Shown piece by piece: positions 9,801-19,444 of a DNA stretch of 39,772 nt (positions within the stretch are counted from its first letter, which is position 1; the number at the start of each line of letters is the position of its first letter). The notes under the pieces were generated by a model that saw only the letters and a program-made list of their open reading frames with translations, searched no databases and was not told the origin of the DNA. Made by a program: the position numbers and the translations under genes. The DNA comes from a virus. Location of the stretch: the IMG/VR virus record IMGVR_UViG_3300028410_000024, positions 1-39,772 of that record; one strand, given 5' to 3'.

Positions 9801-12800
9801 CACTTTAACAGTATTGTGCAAGCTCAATCTGCACCGGGTATTGTCAATGATACCTTTGCTAATTTATTCCACCTAGACAACTCAGTAAATTATGGTTTGG
9901 GTGGGACTATTAAAGAACATAACGATGGGTTCGATACACTCATGTCTGCTATGTTTGTAAACAATGTCAACCCAGTTGAACTAATCCAGTTTGCAAATGA
10001 CCGATATGATAATGGGCAAGTTACACTACGTGAGATTCTAGAAGATAATATTGGCTCTTATTTCTCACAGGCTGGTTTTGACAACCTTTCTGAGCTTACT
10101 GCATTTGTAGTTGACTCCACTAAAGATATATTTGAAAAAAATGATAGGCTTGATCAGTGGTTTGGAGATAGCGCCACATTTGACGAAGCGACTAATACCG
10201 GCGTTAAGAACTGGATCGCAACCATACCATTTCTCGGGTTAGCCCCCAAGGTAAAACCTTATTTGGTTCGAGACGACGTACTAGGTATACTTGAAATAGT
10301 GCACCATGATGGTCATCGCAAGGACGTAAAACTTAGTCCAGCTTCAATTGAATTATTGTACAATATAATTTCCAAAAATACAAATAATACAACACAGGTT
10401 GTTGCATCAAGCGGTGAAGCTTTTCCAACACTTGCCGCCAATGGTGACTTTTTAATTCGCACAAACACCACCGAGAAGACAAGAAAGCTATACCGATACA
10501 ACACCCTTGCAACGTGGGAACTAGTCGAACTATCCTTACTTGTGGCGGATATTCTCCTACAAATTGAAAATGACTTGTACGACTTATTGTCAGATCAGGC
10601 TCTTCCTGAAAACTTCGTGTCCAAATACAATTTCTTAACGACACAGGAAGATAGTGCATATGATGGACAATTACGTGAAAGGTTCTCCCAATTCCTTGCT
10701 GAAAGAAATGTACAGGGTGCATTCGTTAATGCCGGTTACCGCCAGAACAACCCGTTCACATGGAACTACGGGTTCACGACCATTCAAGTTGACCCATTAA
10801 CTGGTGGTAATAATACATCCGTTTTCAGTTCATGGGAAGCGCTATACGAGTCCGTGTTCCGCACACCATATCCGCACTTGGAGCCATGGAAATTACAAGG
10901 ATATGATTCTAAACCAGACTATTGGGATACTCAATACCGCGACCCAACAAACGTCCGGCGTTGGAAAACTGTTATGTGGACGAACATACTTGATGGTATT
11001 ATTCCTATTGGTCAAGTGGCACCTGATACAAACTTAGGAACTGGAACGCCATCACAGATTACAAATCTGTATAGTTATGTTCCAGTAAACATTGAAAGCA
11101 CAAACACATCAGACGGGTATTTCCCAGATTCACTGTTACCGCCATATTGGAACAGTAACAATTCATCAAATCCAGCTGTTCGAAGCTTACATGATTCGGG
11201 TAACAATGAATTCGTTGTAACCCCAAGTGCGGGTTATGAATTCGGTCAAATTGGCCCAGAGGAATGGAATTGGAAGGTTTCATCACAACGCCTATATGAT
11301 GAACTTATTGTAGCGTTCAAGATTCAGCCACTAAAGTTCTTAAACCAAACGTTTGGGCCTGAACTTATTGATGTTGCATGTTTACAGGTAGACGACCGTA
11401 GTAATAAGGTAGCAAGCCACCGTAACATCAATTTCCATGGTGATATTGTCAATGGTAACACCGTATTTAAGGCTAGCGGGCTTAACCAATGGTATGTTCA
11501 TTACAACAGATACCGTGGGTTTGATGGTATTTCCTCCGAGTTCCGTGATCTGTGGCGAGATTGGGAAGCACCCCTAACATATCAATTCGGCGCGTTCATT
11601 AACACTCAAAACTTCATCAAGATTGGTTCAGATATATTTGATGTAACCGATCAGGATCGAGACATACTTTTCAAGAAGACATTGGGAATTCGTGACGTAT
11701 GGCTTGATGGTATAAACGCTACAATGCTGTCCTCCCCATCGCGCTTCTCTTCTGAGTTTGATAAGGGCATTGGTTGGACTGTTGAATTCAAAAACACATC
11801 TCCCGTAGCTCGACCAATCGAGACATTCGGCGTGCAGAATTATCCAGTCCGCGTTACCTCCGGGGACGACACGTATAGGACATTCAGCTTCAACATTGAG
11901 GCAGTGGAACTTGAACAAAGCTTCGGCTATGATATAGTACAGTATAGTGAGACAGCGGCACCAACAGTTTCAACGGAACTAGCCAACGATACTACACCTT
12001 ATTATGCCAGCGTATTGTTTGACGGAACTACGACTGTAAACTTGATTGTGTTGGGGCAAGATGCACAAACATTCGGTGACCTAGTTGACGTACTAAATTC
12101 ACAACTTGGCTCGGCTGGCACTGCATTCATTGAGGATGGTAACCTTTATATCGCCAGTGATAAAATTGGTGGAAGTACCTTTGCCTCAATCACTGATTCT
12201 GGACTATTTTCTACTGTCAGTTCAAACTATCAGGGGACTAGTGGTAATCAGTTTAACTTTATCAAATTCAACAAGGTATTCTATGTCGAAGACGATGTTG
12301 TGCAGTATTTTAATCGCAACACAACATTCGAAATTAAAGACTCTACTAATTTCAACGGCACATATACTGTAGTTGTAGCATCATATAATACTGAAAGCCA
12401 ATTAACACGCATTGAAGTTCAGGAAAATATTAGCATTTCAAACAGCGTAATCGACGGGGTTATTGAGCCTGACACCGCAGTTACATTACCGGATTCATGG
12501 GTTACGGGCACCGGACTATCTTGGGGTACAAATACTTCTCTACCCGCACCATTTAATCAAACTGACCTATTCTACATGATACGTGTAAATGATCGAGAGT
12601 TCAAGCTTTCCACTACACGTGATGGTGCATTAAATGGAAACCCCATTACCCCAACTAGTGTCCCTGACGGTATTTTCTACGTTGGTCGAATTAAGAACAC
12701 GTTCACAGCATTCCAAGCTCGTGAAGTATTGGCGTATTGGAAACAGCATTACGTCGATAACCGAATAGTACGCACGTTACCCACTCCGGTAACAATTTCT

Positions 12801-15800
12801 GGTATACAGAACTGTATCGATTTCCTAAACGGATATTCTGCGTATCTTGAGAGTATTGGTTTTGTTTACGCAAACCCCGACGGCAATAATAGTGACCCTA
12901 CAACCGGGCGTGAATATAATTGGCAACTAGAAACCGAATATTTGATCGAATTCCTATATACCGCGAGACGAACAGGACAGGAGATTCGCGAAGAATACGC
13001 AATTGCTCCAAACAATATTTCCAATAACTTTACTAGTCAAGAGACTATTGCATGGAATACTGGGACACGAGTAACGTTCAACAGTAGCAAGGGAACACTC
13101 CCAACCGAGTTCAACAATCCAATTGCGGATACTATTGGATACTACGTAATTCGCACGGCTACTCCGGGTGTATTACAATTGGCGGCTTCGCGTTCAGCTG
13201 CGGTTAAAGGCAATGCTCTAACGTTTACTGATAACGGTGAAGGTGCGCTGAGTATTAGAATTTCACCAGAGACAAAGAGATTCCCATCTATTGATCTAAA
13301 TCCACACAAGAATATGATATTCATTGATCATGATACTGGTGTTTTATCCAATGTACTGACTGGTTCTGATCTAGATGTACTCACCAATCAGCGAGTATAT
13401 GATCAGGATGGTAGAAATCTTGGAATTACAGATGTTGCAGTATATCGTAAAGATGAAAGATCGCAAATTGAGCTAACCGGTCAACGCGTGGCGTCAAACG
13501 ATACCAACACAACTACTGCCAGATACATGAGCGGTATGCATTTGTTCTTTGACGGATATGAGCATATTTTGCAATTCCAGAATTATAGCGTCAATGGTAT
13601 ATTGATTTACGATCCATTTTTGGGTATCAACACTCCTAGATTTGATGTTGAGTTCGATAAGCAAGATAAATTCACACTACGCCCAAATGTTGGCGGAAAC
13701 GTTATCCTTGATCGTGGTCAGGTGCAGAATATTGAATCAGCAATTGAGTCTTTGCGCTTTGCATACAGTACCACGCAGAGCAAAGAAGGTGAAGTTATTG
13801 TAGAAAACGTCCGTAAATCTCTAGGATACGACGGACCTTACGATTATGCGGATGATCTTGGCATCACCGATAAATCACAATTCCTGTTTTACCGTGGCTT
13901 GATTCAGAAGAAAGGAACCAACTTTGCAGCTAATGCCTTTACAAATCAGATATCATACGACAACATTGAAGTAGATGAATTCTGGACATACCGAATTGAT
14001 TGCTTTGGAGATTCTAAGCAGAAAATATATCCAGAACTAAAACTATCTGGCCGAGACGTTATACGCAAAGAACTACGCCTTGAATTCGTTGAACCATTTG
14101 GTACAGCTTCTGACACATCATTTGAAGCAGTTGAAATTGACAACGAATCAAGATGGTTCGAGCAGCCAGATCAGGTGGAAAAAATATCGCCGCGTGACAG
14201 ATTCTATGTTAATCCGCGCATTATTGAAAGAATTGAAGATGTACGAGCAAACGATAATTATTTTGATTTCAATGGGGATGATTATTTGTTGCTTGAAGCA
14301 GCAGCCGACGCGGCATTTATCAATTTTGTATCATCTATTGGGCCACCCGTTGTATACCAACAGCTAGTAGAAGGCGTTGATTACGAGTTTGTTACAAACA
14401 CTCTAATTAGATTTATCAACCTTCCGGTGAATTCTGGTGATACTCCAACCAATGTGAGTACACTGGCATATAACTATGATGCCCAAAACCCAGCTAAGAT
14501 AATAAACACGCGAGCGGGCGAAGTAGAAACTGAAGTTCCTTTCTGGAATCCTCGTCGCCAACAGTACTACTCACGTGCAATCTATCCCGTCAACTTCAGG
14601 GTGGATGAAGACCCGGCTGGATACAGCAACCCGATTGCAAATGCAGTCTCTGCTGCTAACAATGTTTGGGATTCACGTTTCAATAACAATGTGTGGTTCG
14701 ATATCAACTCCGAGGGGTATCTACCATTTGATGATCCAAATGTCCAAAGTGATTTGAATATTAGACTGCGAAATTGGGGCAAGCTAGCCGATTGGGCCAC
14801 AATTAAACTATACCAATGGACGGAATCCGATGTTCTCCCAGTGGAGTACGATCAACTCTCATCCGAGCAAAACAGCGCTGGCATATTGCCGATCAATGAT
14901 AGAAAAACGGGGCAAGCACGTAAGGTTGTTTATCGTAATGACGGAACTACACTTGCACCTGTCTGGGTCGAAGAACGCAACCAACATTTTGATTTTGTTG
15001 CGGAAATGATCGATTCTACGGTACCGACCAACTTGGTGATATCTACGTCATATAGCGCATCGGGCCTTTCGTTTGACGTGGATGTGGACGTGTATGTAGA
15101 CGGTAAATATGTAGAGTCAACGCAGTTCTCTACTAATGCCGATTTCGACACATACGCAGGGAATGTGGTAACTGGAACTGGATTGCCACAGGGTAAACTA
15201 ATTCATATTGTTCTACCTGCTACGGTTCCAACGCAGTTACAACTAGACAATGTATCATATAAACTTGACACACCATACTCAACGATTAACCGTATCGATC
15301 CTGTGACCGGAAACGAGAAATTCACTTATTATTTCTGGGTAGAGAACCGTTTGTCTGATATTCAAGTAAAGGGTGGACCACTAGGAAGCACCACGCTTAA
15401 GACGATGCGTGAGCAGTTCGAGAATATACCAACCCCGTATATGATTCCGAACAACGTTGTGGACCTAACAGCTACTTCTTATGCTGATTTGTTTGACACA
15501 AACAGTCCAAAGCGCGAAGACACCGTGTCTTATGAGTTCCCGTTTGTCTACAACCAGCTAATTATTAAAGGGCTGGCAGAGCGTGTACGAGCGGATGATG
15601 CATATACGTTGCGATTTACACGAGACTTCACGTTACGTGATAACTTGGCTAATAATGATCCTAGTGTAAGTGAGCTTCAATTAAAGAACCTTCATTGGCA
15701 GTGGAAACTATTCCGAGAGAAGCAGTTTACCAAGATTGACCGCATTCTATGGAATGCTATCACTGAGTCTATTCTCGGATTCCAATACGATGGCTCACCA

Positions 15801-16547
15801 TTGTTGGATATTACGCCTACTCCAACACCGAGTATTACACCAACCGTATCACCATCACCATCTGGAGTTGTTGGGACGCAGACACCTACGCCTACCCCAT
15901 CAAATACGGGTACGCCGTTCCCTACGCCGACACAGCAGGCAACGCCAACCGTAACTCCGAACCCTACGACAACACCACCGGTTACGCCACCCAACACACC
16001 GGGGCCAACTTCGACGCCTGCTCCTACACCACCGGTTACACCATCGAGAACACCGGTTGTTTCACCAACACCGTCACCTGCAGAGGTTCTTGGTTTGTTC
16101 TTCCCGTCAACAGGTACAGTATATTCGGGAGATATTATTGACCAACACAATGTGTTCGATCCGCAACCGGCCAGCACAGGCATGCAATTTACACGTACTG
16201 GGATTAACCCGGAAAATTCTGTAATTGTTAGAGGTGTTGAACGTTATAAATGGATGAAGCCAATTGGTTTCCCGAGTAGCCCATATGAAATCAGGGTTTC
16301 GGTTAGTAGCGGGGCATTTACCAGTGGAAGTGCAATAAATACTTGGATAGACCTCGGAACATTCAGCCCTGCATGGTCGATAACACAAAATGGTATTGGT
16401 GCTCGTGCGGTAAGTGGTACGGTGCAGATAAGAGAAAAATCTGGTGGGGCTATAGTCCTAAGTAGGGATTTCTCGTTTAGTGCAAATGTCTCTGGTGATA
16501 GTGGTGGTGGCAAAGTTCGCGGCGTCCCGATTGAACGGATTCGATAA
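6849..16547 (+). CDS. Giant baseplate/tail structural protein in the gp7 position
   Basis: A single uninterrupted frame encodes 3232 residues, starting at a GTG with a GAGGG ribosome-binding site. The N-terminal segment (about residues 123-143, [20 protein letters not shown]) resembles the start of very large baseplate proteins in marine T4-like phages, and the position after gp6 is that of T4 gp7 (1032 aa), so it is three times longer. Most of the protein is Asn/Thr/Asp-rich beta structure. Residues about 1716-1800 form a small domain also found in the tail sheath of this phage. Residues about 2989-3077 are a Thr/Pro linker, after which a 155-residue C-terminal domain (ending GVPIERIR) looks like an exposed beta-sandwich tail domain. 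Equivalence to gp7 rests on position and the N-terminus. Its TAA overlaps the next ATG. Confidence 0.7.
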   Translation: MSNHKDFSDYDKPRTDLNKLLPAENIKDAKILEGLNHNLFNRFLTKDEVERVFGIIGSTENSTDSTLRQIAEPTAYRQANQLQPLLYNKVGDVDWLMSFRDFMNRLRLLGVDIDKFNEWGNSLQFNWIPPIDLDKLINFQDYFWDSSNIDNPPQYITIKNLCNWVTDRRTQIMRSIGSSMPTYSISAYDEPSNIVRVSGNQTTTIRDGETVVLSGTGTVPVFAPVVSTAYNVGGDYTEVAFNVADYDIEIGVNDSYVSLSKTELAVLTTNALNNTITVASDVTNLFVNGYVFSSEASTTSQPTTMWTVASSSFDVINNRTVITLNQELDGTFDWTRISATPILRSVEAEYNVACNNPYTVSQFGTFDESDIGDIIWARNFLLLQSTGSTTFGSSFLTDPSGSKDFLDGTYQDGDILKITGTGFDDEYTITNLITSNLLDLGRTFFNEPTVSYQILRRRSLEDISFTTAPPAINVSQLWLDTENDQLRQWNGSTWAVAVDRFSLIVDISNNNHLVSYRQSDDWSEQNNWIHRSEINNFTGKSRAQLPIIEYFPLLELSEHSFAEKAWRYRRNDAVSYTPTDTQPTLFELVDTRVVSGGEVSFSNSTTLLFGEQFGNLSNDLTPGTEIQLGDFGTNTGVNTVLSSEFLQLAPGQRYRTRVTLAEPIINPLDVPVGAFVAPTFTAEGDPWLSTDVYHWQFEGIVNIAASSYTPERNPMLDEVVTTSTISAGTIETIIGLYFQEFKYVTGSGSVFGPLLELDSSLHDLCLYEDFQEGDLRVYINGERQYGNFVEMASGVASDFVGSVQFNPDVEISENDIVRIELGEYALEDIGRKNVTVSTSSGLEQFNLVDNRRIEQVKTERSQYPWFSIYDVDFSPFTFASRIFVYNEDSTGVYEPNIDQRIVFDPVARDYTFAQELMDEDTEALYVYRDLREYDDEFQSIWKRGTHNEQYVPIQADGFWEIPNQLYYNVQHENKSTIRLTEVFRHFNSIVQAQSAPGIVNDTFANLFHLDNSVNYGLGGTIKEHNDGFDTLMSAMFVNNVNPVELIQFANDRYDNGQVTLREILEDNIGSYFSQAGFDNLSELTAFVVDSTKDIFEKNDRLDQWFGDSATFDEATNTGVKNWIATIPFLGLAPKVKPYLVRDDVLGILEIVHHDGHRKDVKLSPASIELLYNIISKNTNNTTQVVASSGEAFPTLAANGDFLIRTNTTEKTRKLYRYNTLATWELVELSLLVADILLQIENDLYDLLSDQALPENFVSKYNFLTTQEDSAYDGQLRERFSQFLAERNVQGAFVNAGYRQNNPFTWNYGFTTIQVDPLTGGNNTSVFSSWEALYESVFRTPYPHLEPWKLQGYDSKPDYWDTQYRDPTNVRRWKTVMWTNILDGIIPIGQVAPDTNLGTGTPSQITNLYSYVPVNIESTNTSDGYFPDSLLPPYWNSNNSSNPAVRSLHDSGNNEFVVTPSAGYEFGQIGPEEWNWKVSSQRLYDELIVAFKIQPLKFLNQTFGPELIDVACLQVDDRSNKVASHRNINFHGDIVNGNTVFKASGLNQWYVHYNRYRGFDGISSEFRDLWRDWEAPLTYQFGAFINTQNFIKIGSDIFDVTDQDRDILFKKTLGIRDVWLDGINATMLSSPSRFSSEFDKGIGWTVEFKNTSPVARPIETFGVQNYPVRVTSGDDTYRTFSFNIEAVELEQSFGYDIVQYSETAAPTVSTELANDTTPYYASVLFDGTTTVNLIVLGQDAQTFGDLVDVLNSQLGSAGTAFIEDGNLYIASDKIGGSTFASITDSGLFSTVSSNYQGTSGNQFNFIKFNKVFYVEDDVVQYFNRNTTFEIKDSTNFNGTYTVVVASYNTESQLTRIEVQENISISNSVIDGVIEPDTAVTLPDSWVTGTGLSWGTNTSLPAPFNQTDLFYMIRVNDREFKLSTTRDGALNGNPITPTSVPDGIFYVGRIKNTFTAFQAREVLAYWKQHYVDNRIVRTLPTPVTISGIQNCIDFLNGYSAYLESIGFVYANPDGNNSDPTTGREYNWQLETEYLIEFLYTARRTGQEIREEYAIAPNNISNNFTSQETIAWNTGTRVTFNSSKGTLPTEFNNPIADTIGYYVIRTATPGVLQLAASRSAAVKGNALTFTDNGEGALSIRISPETKRFPSIDLNPHKNMIFIDHDTGVLSNVLTGSDLDVLTNQRVYDQDGRNLGITDVAVYRKDERSQIELTGQRVASNDTNTTTARYMSGMHLFFDGYEHILQFQNYSVNGILIYDPFLGINTPRFDVEFDKQDKFTLRPNVGGNVILDRGQVQNIESAIESLRFAYSTTQSKEGEVIVENVRKSLGYDGPYDYADDLGITDKSQFLFYRGLIQKKGTNFAANAFTNQISYDNIEVDEFWTYRIDCFGDSKQKIYPELKLSGRDVIRKELRLEFVEPFGTASDTSFEAVEIDNESRWFEQPDQVEKISPRDRFYVNPRIIERIEDVRANDNYFDFNGDDYLLLEAAADAAFINFVSSIGPPVVYQQLVEGVDYEFVTNTLIRFINLPVNSGDTPTNVSTLAYNYDAQNPAKIINTRAGEVETEVPFWNPRRQQYYSRAIYPVNFRVDEDPAGYSNPIANAVSAANNVWDSRFNNNVWFDINSEGYLPFDDPNVQSDLNIRLRNWGKLADWATIKLYQWTESDVLPVEYDQLSSEQNSAGILPINDRKTGQARKVVYRNDGTTLAPVWVEERNQHFDFVAEMIDSTVPTNLVISTSYSASGLSFDVDVDVYVDGKYVESTQFSTNADFDTYAGNVVTGTGLPQGKLIHIVLPATVPTQLQLDNVSYKLDTPYSTINRIDPVTGNEKFTYYFWVENRLSDIQVKGGPLGSTTLKTMREQFENIPTPYMIPNNVVDLTATSYADLFDTNSPKREDTVSYEFPFVYNQLIIKGLAERVRADDAYTLRFTRDFTLRDNLANNDPSVSELQLKNLHWQWKLFREKQFTKIDRILWNAITESILGFQYDGSPLLDITPTPTPSITPTVSPSPSGVVGTQTPTPTPSNTGTPFPTPTQQATPTVTPNPTTTPPVTPPNTPGPTSTPAPTPPVTPSRTPVVSPTPSPAEVLGLFFPSTGTVYSGDIIDQHNVFDPQPASTGMQFTRTGINPENSVIVRGVERYKWMKPIGFPSSPYEIRVSVSSGAFTSGSAINTWIDLGTFSPAWSITQNGIGARAVSGTVQIREKSGGAIVLSRDFSFSANVSGDSGGGKVRGVPIERIR
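15813..16080 (+). repeat. Thr/Pro-rich linker tract 1 (within the giant protein)
   Basis: About 90 codons are almost all Thr, Pro and Ser, in patterns such as [17 protein letters not shown] and [11 protein letters not shown]. The tract separates the body of the protein from its last domain of about 155 residues and would form an extended, flexible stalk. Confidence 0.9.
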
Positions 16548-17989
16548 TGACTGATCAGACAAAAATTCTACCAACTCTAGAGCGAGTACTCTATGATGAA
16601 ATGTTTGGGACAGACACTCGCTTTGGTCTGGGACCTGAACAGATTTTTGTTGACCCGGATTTGGCTAAGTCTACTATCGTAGCTATACTCACGAACACAA
16701 ATCGTAATTTTGTCGGTATTGATATCGATACGTTCGTTAATACTCAGGTTAACTTTGATACTCCCGAAGATATAATTGCAACAATGGGTGCAATTTATGA
16801 TAACTTTCAGGTCGAAGATGTAAACTATATTTTCTTTCAGGTATTACAAGATGCATTTGTAAACAAAATGAAGTTTAAAGAGATATTCAAAACTTCTTGG
16901 GTTGCATTACAGGTTAAAAATAATGTAACGGCACCACGGATTGCGCCGCAAGTCGATTCTAATCTTCAAGAGGGTGGGACTTGCTTTGTGGAATCACCAC
17001 AAGTCACACCATCTCCGACTTCTTCACTTACACCAAGTGTTACACCATCATCGTCTGCGGTTACGCCAACACCAACACCAACGGTGACGCGTACAGCGAC
17101 TGTGACGCCAACGAACACGGCCACACCAGCGTTGACGCCAACGAACACGGTTACACCAACGTTGACACCAACTAACACTGCAACGGTTACACCAACCGTA
17201 ACGCAAACAGCAACGGTTACACCAACTGTGACGGCTACTATTTCGTTGACACCAACTGTGACCCCGACCGTAACGCAAACAGCAACGGTTACACCAACTG
17301 TGACGGCTACTATTTCGTTGACACCAACAGTGACACCAACGTTGACACCAACGAGTACACAGGACCCTACTTCGACGCCGCAGCTAACCCCAACGACGAC
17401 AATTACACCTACTGTGACACCAACGGTTACTGCTACTGCGACACCTACTTCGACGCCGCAGCTAACCCCAACGACGACAATTACACCTGCTGTGACACCT
17501 ACTGTGACACCAACGCCTACACCATCGGTAACGCAGACTGTAGCTGTTTCGGCTACGCCTGCACCAACGATCACACCGACGGTTACGCCTTCGAATACGC
17601 CGCCTGTTACGCCACCTCCAACGCCTACCCCGTCTGCATCGCCATTTGCTGTGACAACGGGAACATTGGGTGTGGGTGTGGATTCATCCAAGGCGAGTAC
17701 CACGTATGGCTATGGTGAATTTATTGGTTCACTGAGCAATACAAGCTTCAGGGGCTATACCATCACTGGTGTTTTTTGGAACGCAGTTACCAATACGATA
17801 ATGAGCATAACGCTAAATGCGCCTAACCTTGGTTCTGGCTTCATGGACCTTGTTACATACAACGGTCAATCGGACGTTACGCGCCTTTCCTATACAACGA
17901 ACGGAAGTTCTACCAGTACCTATGCGTTCAGCTTCAGTGGTGCGTTGCCTACAAGTGGTTCTTCTTCAATTACTATCAAGGGTTCATAA
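16547..17989 (+). CDS. Baseplate-associated protein with long Thr/Pro linker and C-terminal display domain
   Basis: The 480-residue protein has three parts. The first (1-150) is a helical/mixed domain starting [20 protein letters not shown] that I do not recognise. The second (about 150-366) is an uninterrupted Thr/Pro/Val repeat. The third (about 367-480) is a beta-rich domain ([20 protein letters not shown], then [18 protein letters not shown]) resembling small recurring domains at the ends of phage tail proteins. It sits where T4 has gene 8, but its N-terminal domain is far shorter than gp8 (334 aa), so I do not assign gp8. The N-terminal part probably attaches to the baseplate while the linker displays the C-terminal domain. 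The ATG overlaps the upstream TAA. Confidence 0.6.
   Translation: MTDQTKILPTLERVLYDEMFGTDTRFGLGPEQIFVDPDLAKSTIVAILTNTNRNFVGIDIDTFVNTQVNFDTPEDIIATMGAIYDNFQVEDVNYIFFQVLQDAFVNKMKFKEIFKTSWVALQVKNNVTAPRIAPQVDSNLQEGGTCFVESPQVTPSPTSSLTPSVTPSSSAVTPTPTPTVTRTATVTPTNTATPALTPTNTVTPTLTPTNTATVTPTVTQTATVTPTVTATISLTPTVTPTVTQTATVTPTVTATISLTPTVTPTLTPTSTQDPTSTPQLTPTTTITPTVTPTVTATATPTSTPQLTPTTTITPAVTPTVTPTPTPSVTQTVAVSATPAPTITPTVTPSNTPPVTPPPTPTPSASPFAVTTGTLGVGVDSSKASTTYGYGEFIGSLSNTSFRGYTITGVFWNAVTNTIMSITLNAPNLGSGFMDLVTYNGQSDVTRLSYTTNGSSTSTYAFSFSGALPTSGSSSITIKGS
16996..17646 (+). repeat. Thr/Pro-rich linker tract 2, with long exact direct repeats
   Basis: About 217 codons of Thr/Pro/Val/Ala are encoded by highly repetitive DNA. 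A 62-base sequence occurs exactly twice (17195-17256 and 17267-17328, period 72). A 45-base sequence also occurs exactly twice (17366-17410 and 17444-17488, period 78). Identity at third codon positions shows that these are recent duplications rather than only a conserved amino-acid pattern. Confidence 0.95.
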
Positions 17990-17996
17990 ATAAATA
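17985..17996 (+). promoter_or_regulatory. T4-like late promoter, doubled (CATAAATAAATA)
   Basis: CATAAATAAATAC overlaps the stop codon of the upstream gene and contains two overlapping matches to the late element (CATAAATA at 17985 and AATAAATA at 17989). An AGAGG ribosome-binding site and the ATG at 18013 follow. Confidence 0.55.
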
Positions 17997-18012
17997 CACC
18001 AGAGGTATCAAA

Positions 18013-18225
18013 ATGAAGTACAGGCACATATCAGGCAAGATTTATGAAGCAACCGTGTTGGGTCAGACCATCATGGTTGAATACGATGGTGACAACCCGG
18101 AAGAGGACGTTACTTCGATAGCTGTTGATCGGGTGTTAAACCACGAACACACAGAGTATCGAACTAGTGGAATGAAACACGGGTTATTCGATACACAAAC
18201 CGGGTCCGATGAAGAAGTTATCTGA
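18013..18225 (+). CDS. Small protein of unknown function (70 aa)
   Basis: This short gene has a good AGAGG ribosome-binding site seven bases before its ATG, and a late promoter directly upstream. The product begins MKYRHISGKIYEATVLGQTI, is acidic, has no membrane segment and matches no family I know. Its end overlaps the next start by 17 bases, so the two are probably co-translated. Its place in the tail operon, between a baseplate-linked gene and gp15, suggests a virion or tail-assembly role, which is inference only. Confidence 0.6.
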   Translation: MKYRHISGKIYEATVLGQTIMVEYDGDNPEEDVTSIAVDRVLNHEHTEYRTSGMKHGLFDTQTGSDEEVI

Positions 18226-18616
18226 TTGGGTCCAGACAATCTGGTTGTTGCTTCATGACTACGGTAGAACAGACCAAGTTTTCCGGCTTTATGACCTTAC
18301 CCCCAGATTTATTCAACGCGGTCTAGTTCGCAAGCTTTCCCGCTACCCGGAAGGAAAGAAGTTGCTACGTGGTGACTTCAACACGGTAGCGGGTTTGATG
18401 CAGGACCGTGAATACCTACAGTCTTTCCCTGAAGGCTCACTAGGCCATGCACTAGGACAGTTGCAGTTACCCAACCTCTACACCGTTAACCACCGTGACT
18501 CCTACACCGTTAACCACCGTGACTCCTACACCGTCAACCACCGTGACACCTACACCGTCAGCCACCGTGACGCCGACAGCCACCGTAACCCCGACACCAT
18601 CTGGATAATAGCATGA
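18209..18616 (+). CDS. Truncated Coq4-like protein with Thr/Pro repeat in a different frame
   Basis: The first 83 residues resemble the N-terminal half of Coq4, the ubiquinone-biosynthesis scaffold protein: a helix pair, then RYPEGKKLL (residues 45-53) and LQSFPEGSLG (70-79), as in the conserved PEG and LPEGSLG motifs. The Zn-binding second half of Coq4 (an HDxxH motif) is absent. After residue 87 the annotated frame reads repeats of NHRDSYTV, but the +1 frame of the same DNA reads TPLTTVTP-type repeats like the Thr/Pro linkers of the two genes upstream, ending at TAA 18606-18608. The annotated frame ends in an ATGA overlap with gp15. Either a base has been lost or gained near the CCC at 18470-18472, or the ribosome shifts there. 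Ubiquinone biosynthesis is unlikely; a structural use of the fold is more plausible. Confidence 0.6.
   Translation: MKKLSDWVQTIWLLLHDYGRTDQVFRLYDLTPRFIQRGLVRKLSRYPEGKKLLRGDFNTVAGLMQDREYLQSFPEGSLGHALGQLQLPNLYTVNHRDSYTVNHRDSYTVNHRDTYTVSHRDADSHRNPDTIWIIA
18474..18605 (+). repeat. Thr/Pro-coding repeat tract 3 (24-base units), out of frame with its gene
   Basis: Roughly four and a half copies of a 24-base unit (cctacaccgttaaccaccgt plus four bases) run to just before gp15. Read from 18474 the units encode T-P-L/S-T-T-V-T-P; read in the frame of the Coq4-like gene they encode N-H-R-D-S-Y-T-V. The unit resembles the repeats in tracts 1 and 2. Confidence 0.9.
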
Positions 18617-19377
18617 TTAAAACAGACATACAGACTGATAATTTCTACTATAACCAGCAGCTACGCAAGCATATTGTTCAGTTCATGGCTATTTTTTCGG
18701 GCATGAAAGTGTCCATTGGTAAAAATGATTTTGATTCTGCGAGCAATTTAATAACAGTCCCCGTGCTATATGGTAGTAGAGACCGAGTTGTGTCTTACAT
18801 TTTTTCAGAACAGACTCAGAACAAAATGATCAAACTGCCGATGATGAGTGTGGGTTTAATTGGTTTAGATCTGGCGCGCGATAGGCTTGCTGGACAAAAT
18901 CAAGAACGTAAAGAAGTCAAGCTTAAGCGTGGTGGTACTATACCAGACGATTTGCAGCAACACACAATGCTGAAGCCAGTGCCATATGAAATAACAATGG
19001 AACTTGCTATCAATGCAAGCAACACAGATCAGCACTTTCAAATACTAGAGCAGATAATGCTTCTCTTCAACCCATCTCTGCAAATCCAAGTTTCGGACGC
19101 ATATGGTAACCAGCAGAGCATTATTGAAGTCTTTTTACAATCATTGAATCTAGAAGAAAACTATCCAGCTGGGACTGATAGTCGGATTGTATCATCCACT
19201 CTAACATTTCAATATATTATGTATTTGGCGTCACCCGTAAACCTGAAAGATGAAATTATAAAATCCATTCAGATTAGGATTAATGGTGCAGGTGAGAGTG
19301 GCTTCTCACCGTCTGAGCTAAATGATGGAAAAATAGACCCTTTTATTATTTCTACTAAAGACGCGCCGACTAATTAA
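18613..19377 (+). CDS. 15: Tail sheath stabiliser and completion protein gp15
   Basis: This is a 254-residue protein (T4 gp15 is 272). The N-terminal signature FYYNQQLRKHIVQFMAIFSG, the following ITVPVLYGSRDRVV strand, the middle KPVPYEITMELAI, and FQILEQIMLLFNPSLQIQV (about residues 141-159) match the gp15 pattern in order. gp15 forms the hexameric ring at the top of the tail that locks the last sheath ring and docks the tail to the head. The start overlaps the preceding stop (ATGA). It lies directly ahead of the sheath gene, as tail-completion genes often do. Confidence 0.88.
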   Translation: MIKTDIQTDNFYYNQQLRKHIVQFMAIFSGMKVSIGKNDFDSASNLITVPVLYGSRDRVVSYIFSEQTQNKMIKLPMMSVGLIGLDLARDRLAGQNQERKEVKLKRGGTIPDDLQQHTMLKPVPYEITMELAINASNTDQHFQILEQIMLLFNPSLQIQVSDAYGNQQSIIEVFLQSLNLEENYPAGTDSRIVSSTLTFQYIMYLASPVNLKDEIIKSIQIRINGAGESGFSPSELNDGKIDPFIISTKDAPTN

Positions 19378-19402
19378 ATTACTAAAAAACAGTTACAACG
19401 TT

Positions 19403-19410
19403 CATAAATA
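19403..19410 (+). promoter_or_regulatory. T4-like late promoter (CATAAATA) ahead of the tail sheath gene
   Basis: CATAAATAG lies in the 67-base gap between gp15 and gp18, 42 bases before the sheath ATG. A GGAGA ribosome-binding site precedes that ATG. Confidence 0.6.
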
Positions 19411-19444
19411 GTAGTAACGATAATTATTATTGGGAGATATCCAA

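Noticed and set aside
15692-16183. Minus-strand 163-residue frame rich in Gly/Val
   Set aside because: Same cause: it lies opposite Thr/Pro tract 1 of the giant gene.
17195-17488. Repeats as a CRISPR array
   Set aside because: The repeats are in-frame coding for Thr/Pro and have no unique spacers of regular size.
16966-17703. Minus-strand 245-residue frame of Val/Gly repeats
   Set aside because: It is the mirror of the Thr/Pro tract on the other strand, with VGVTVGV composition, no start signal, and a real gene opposite.
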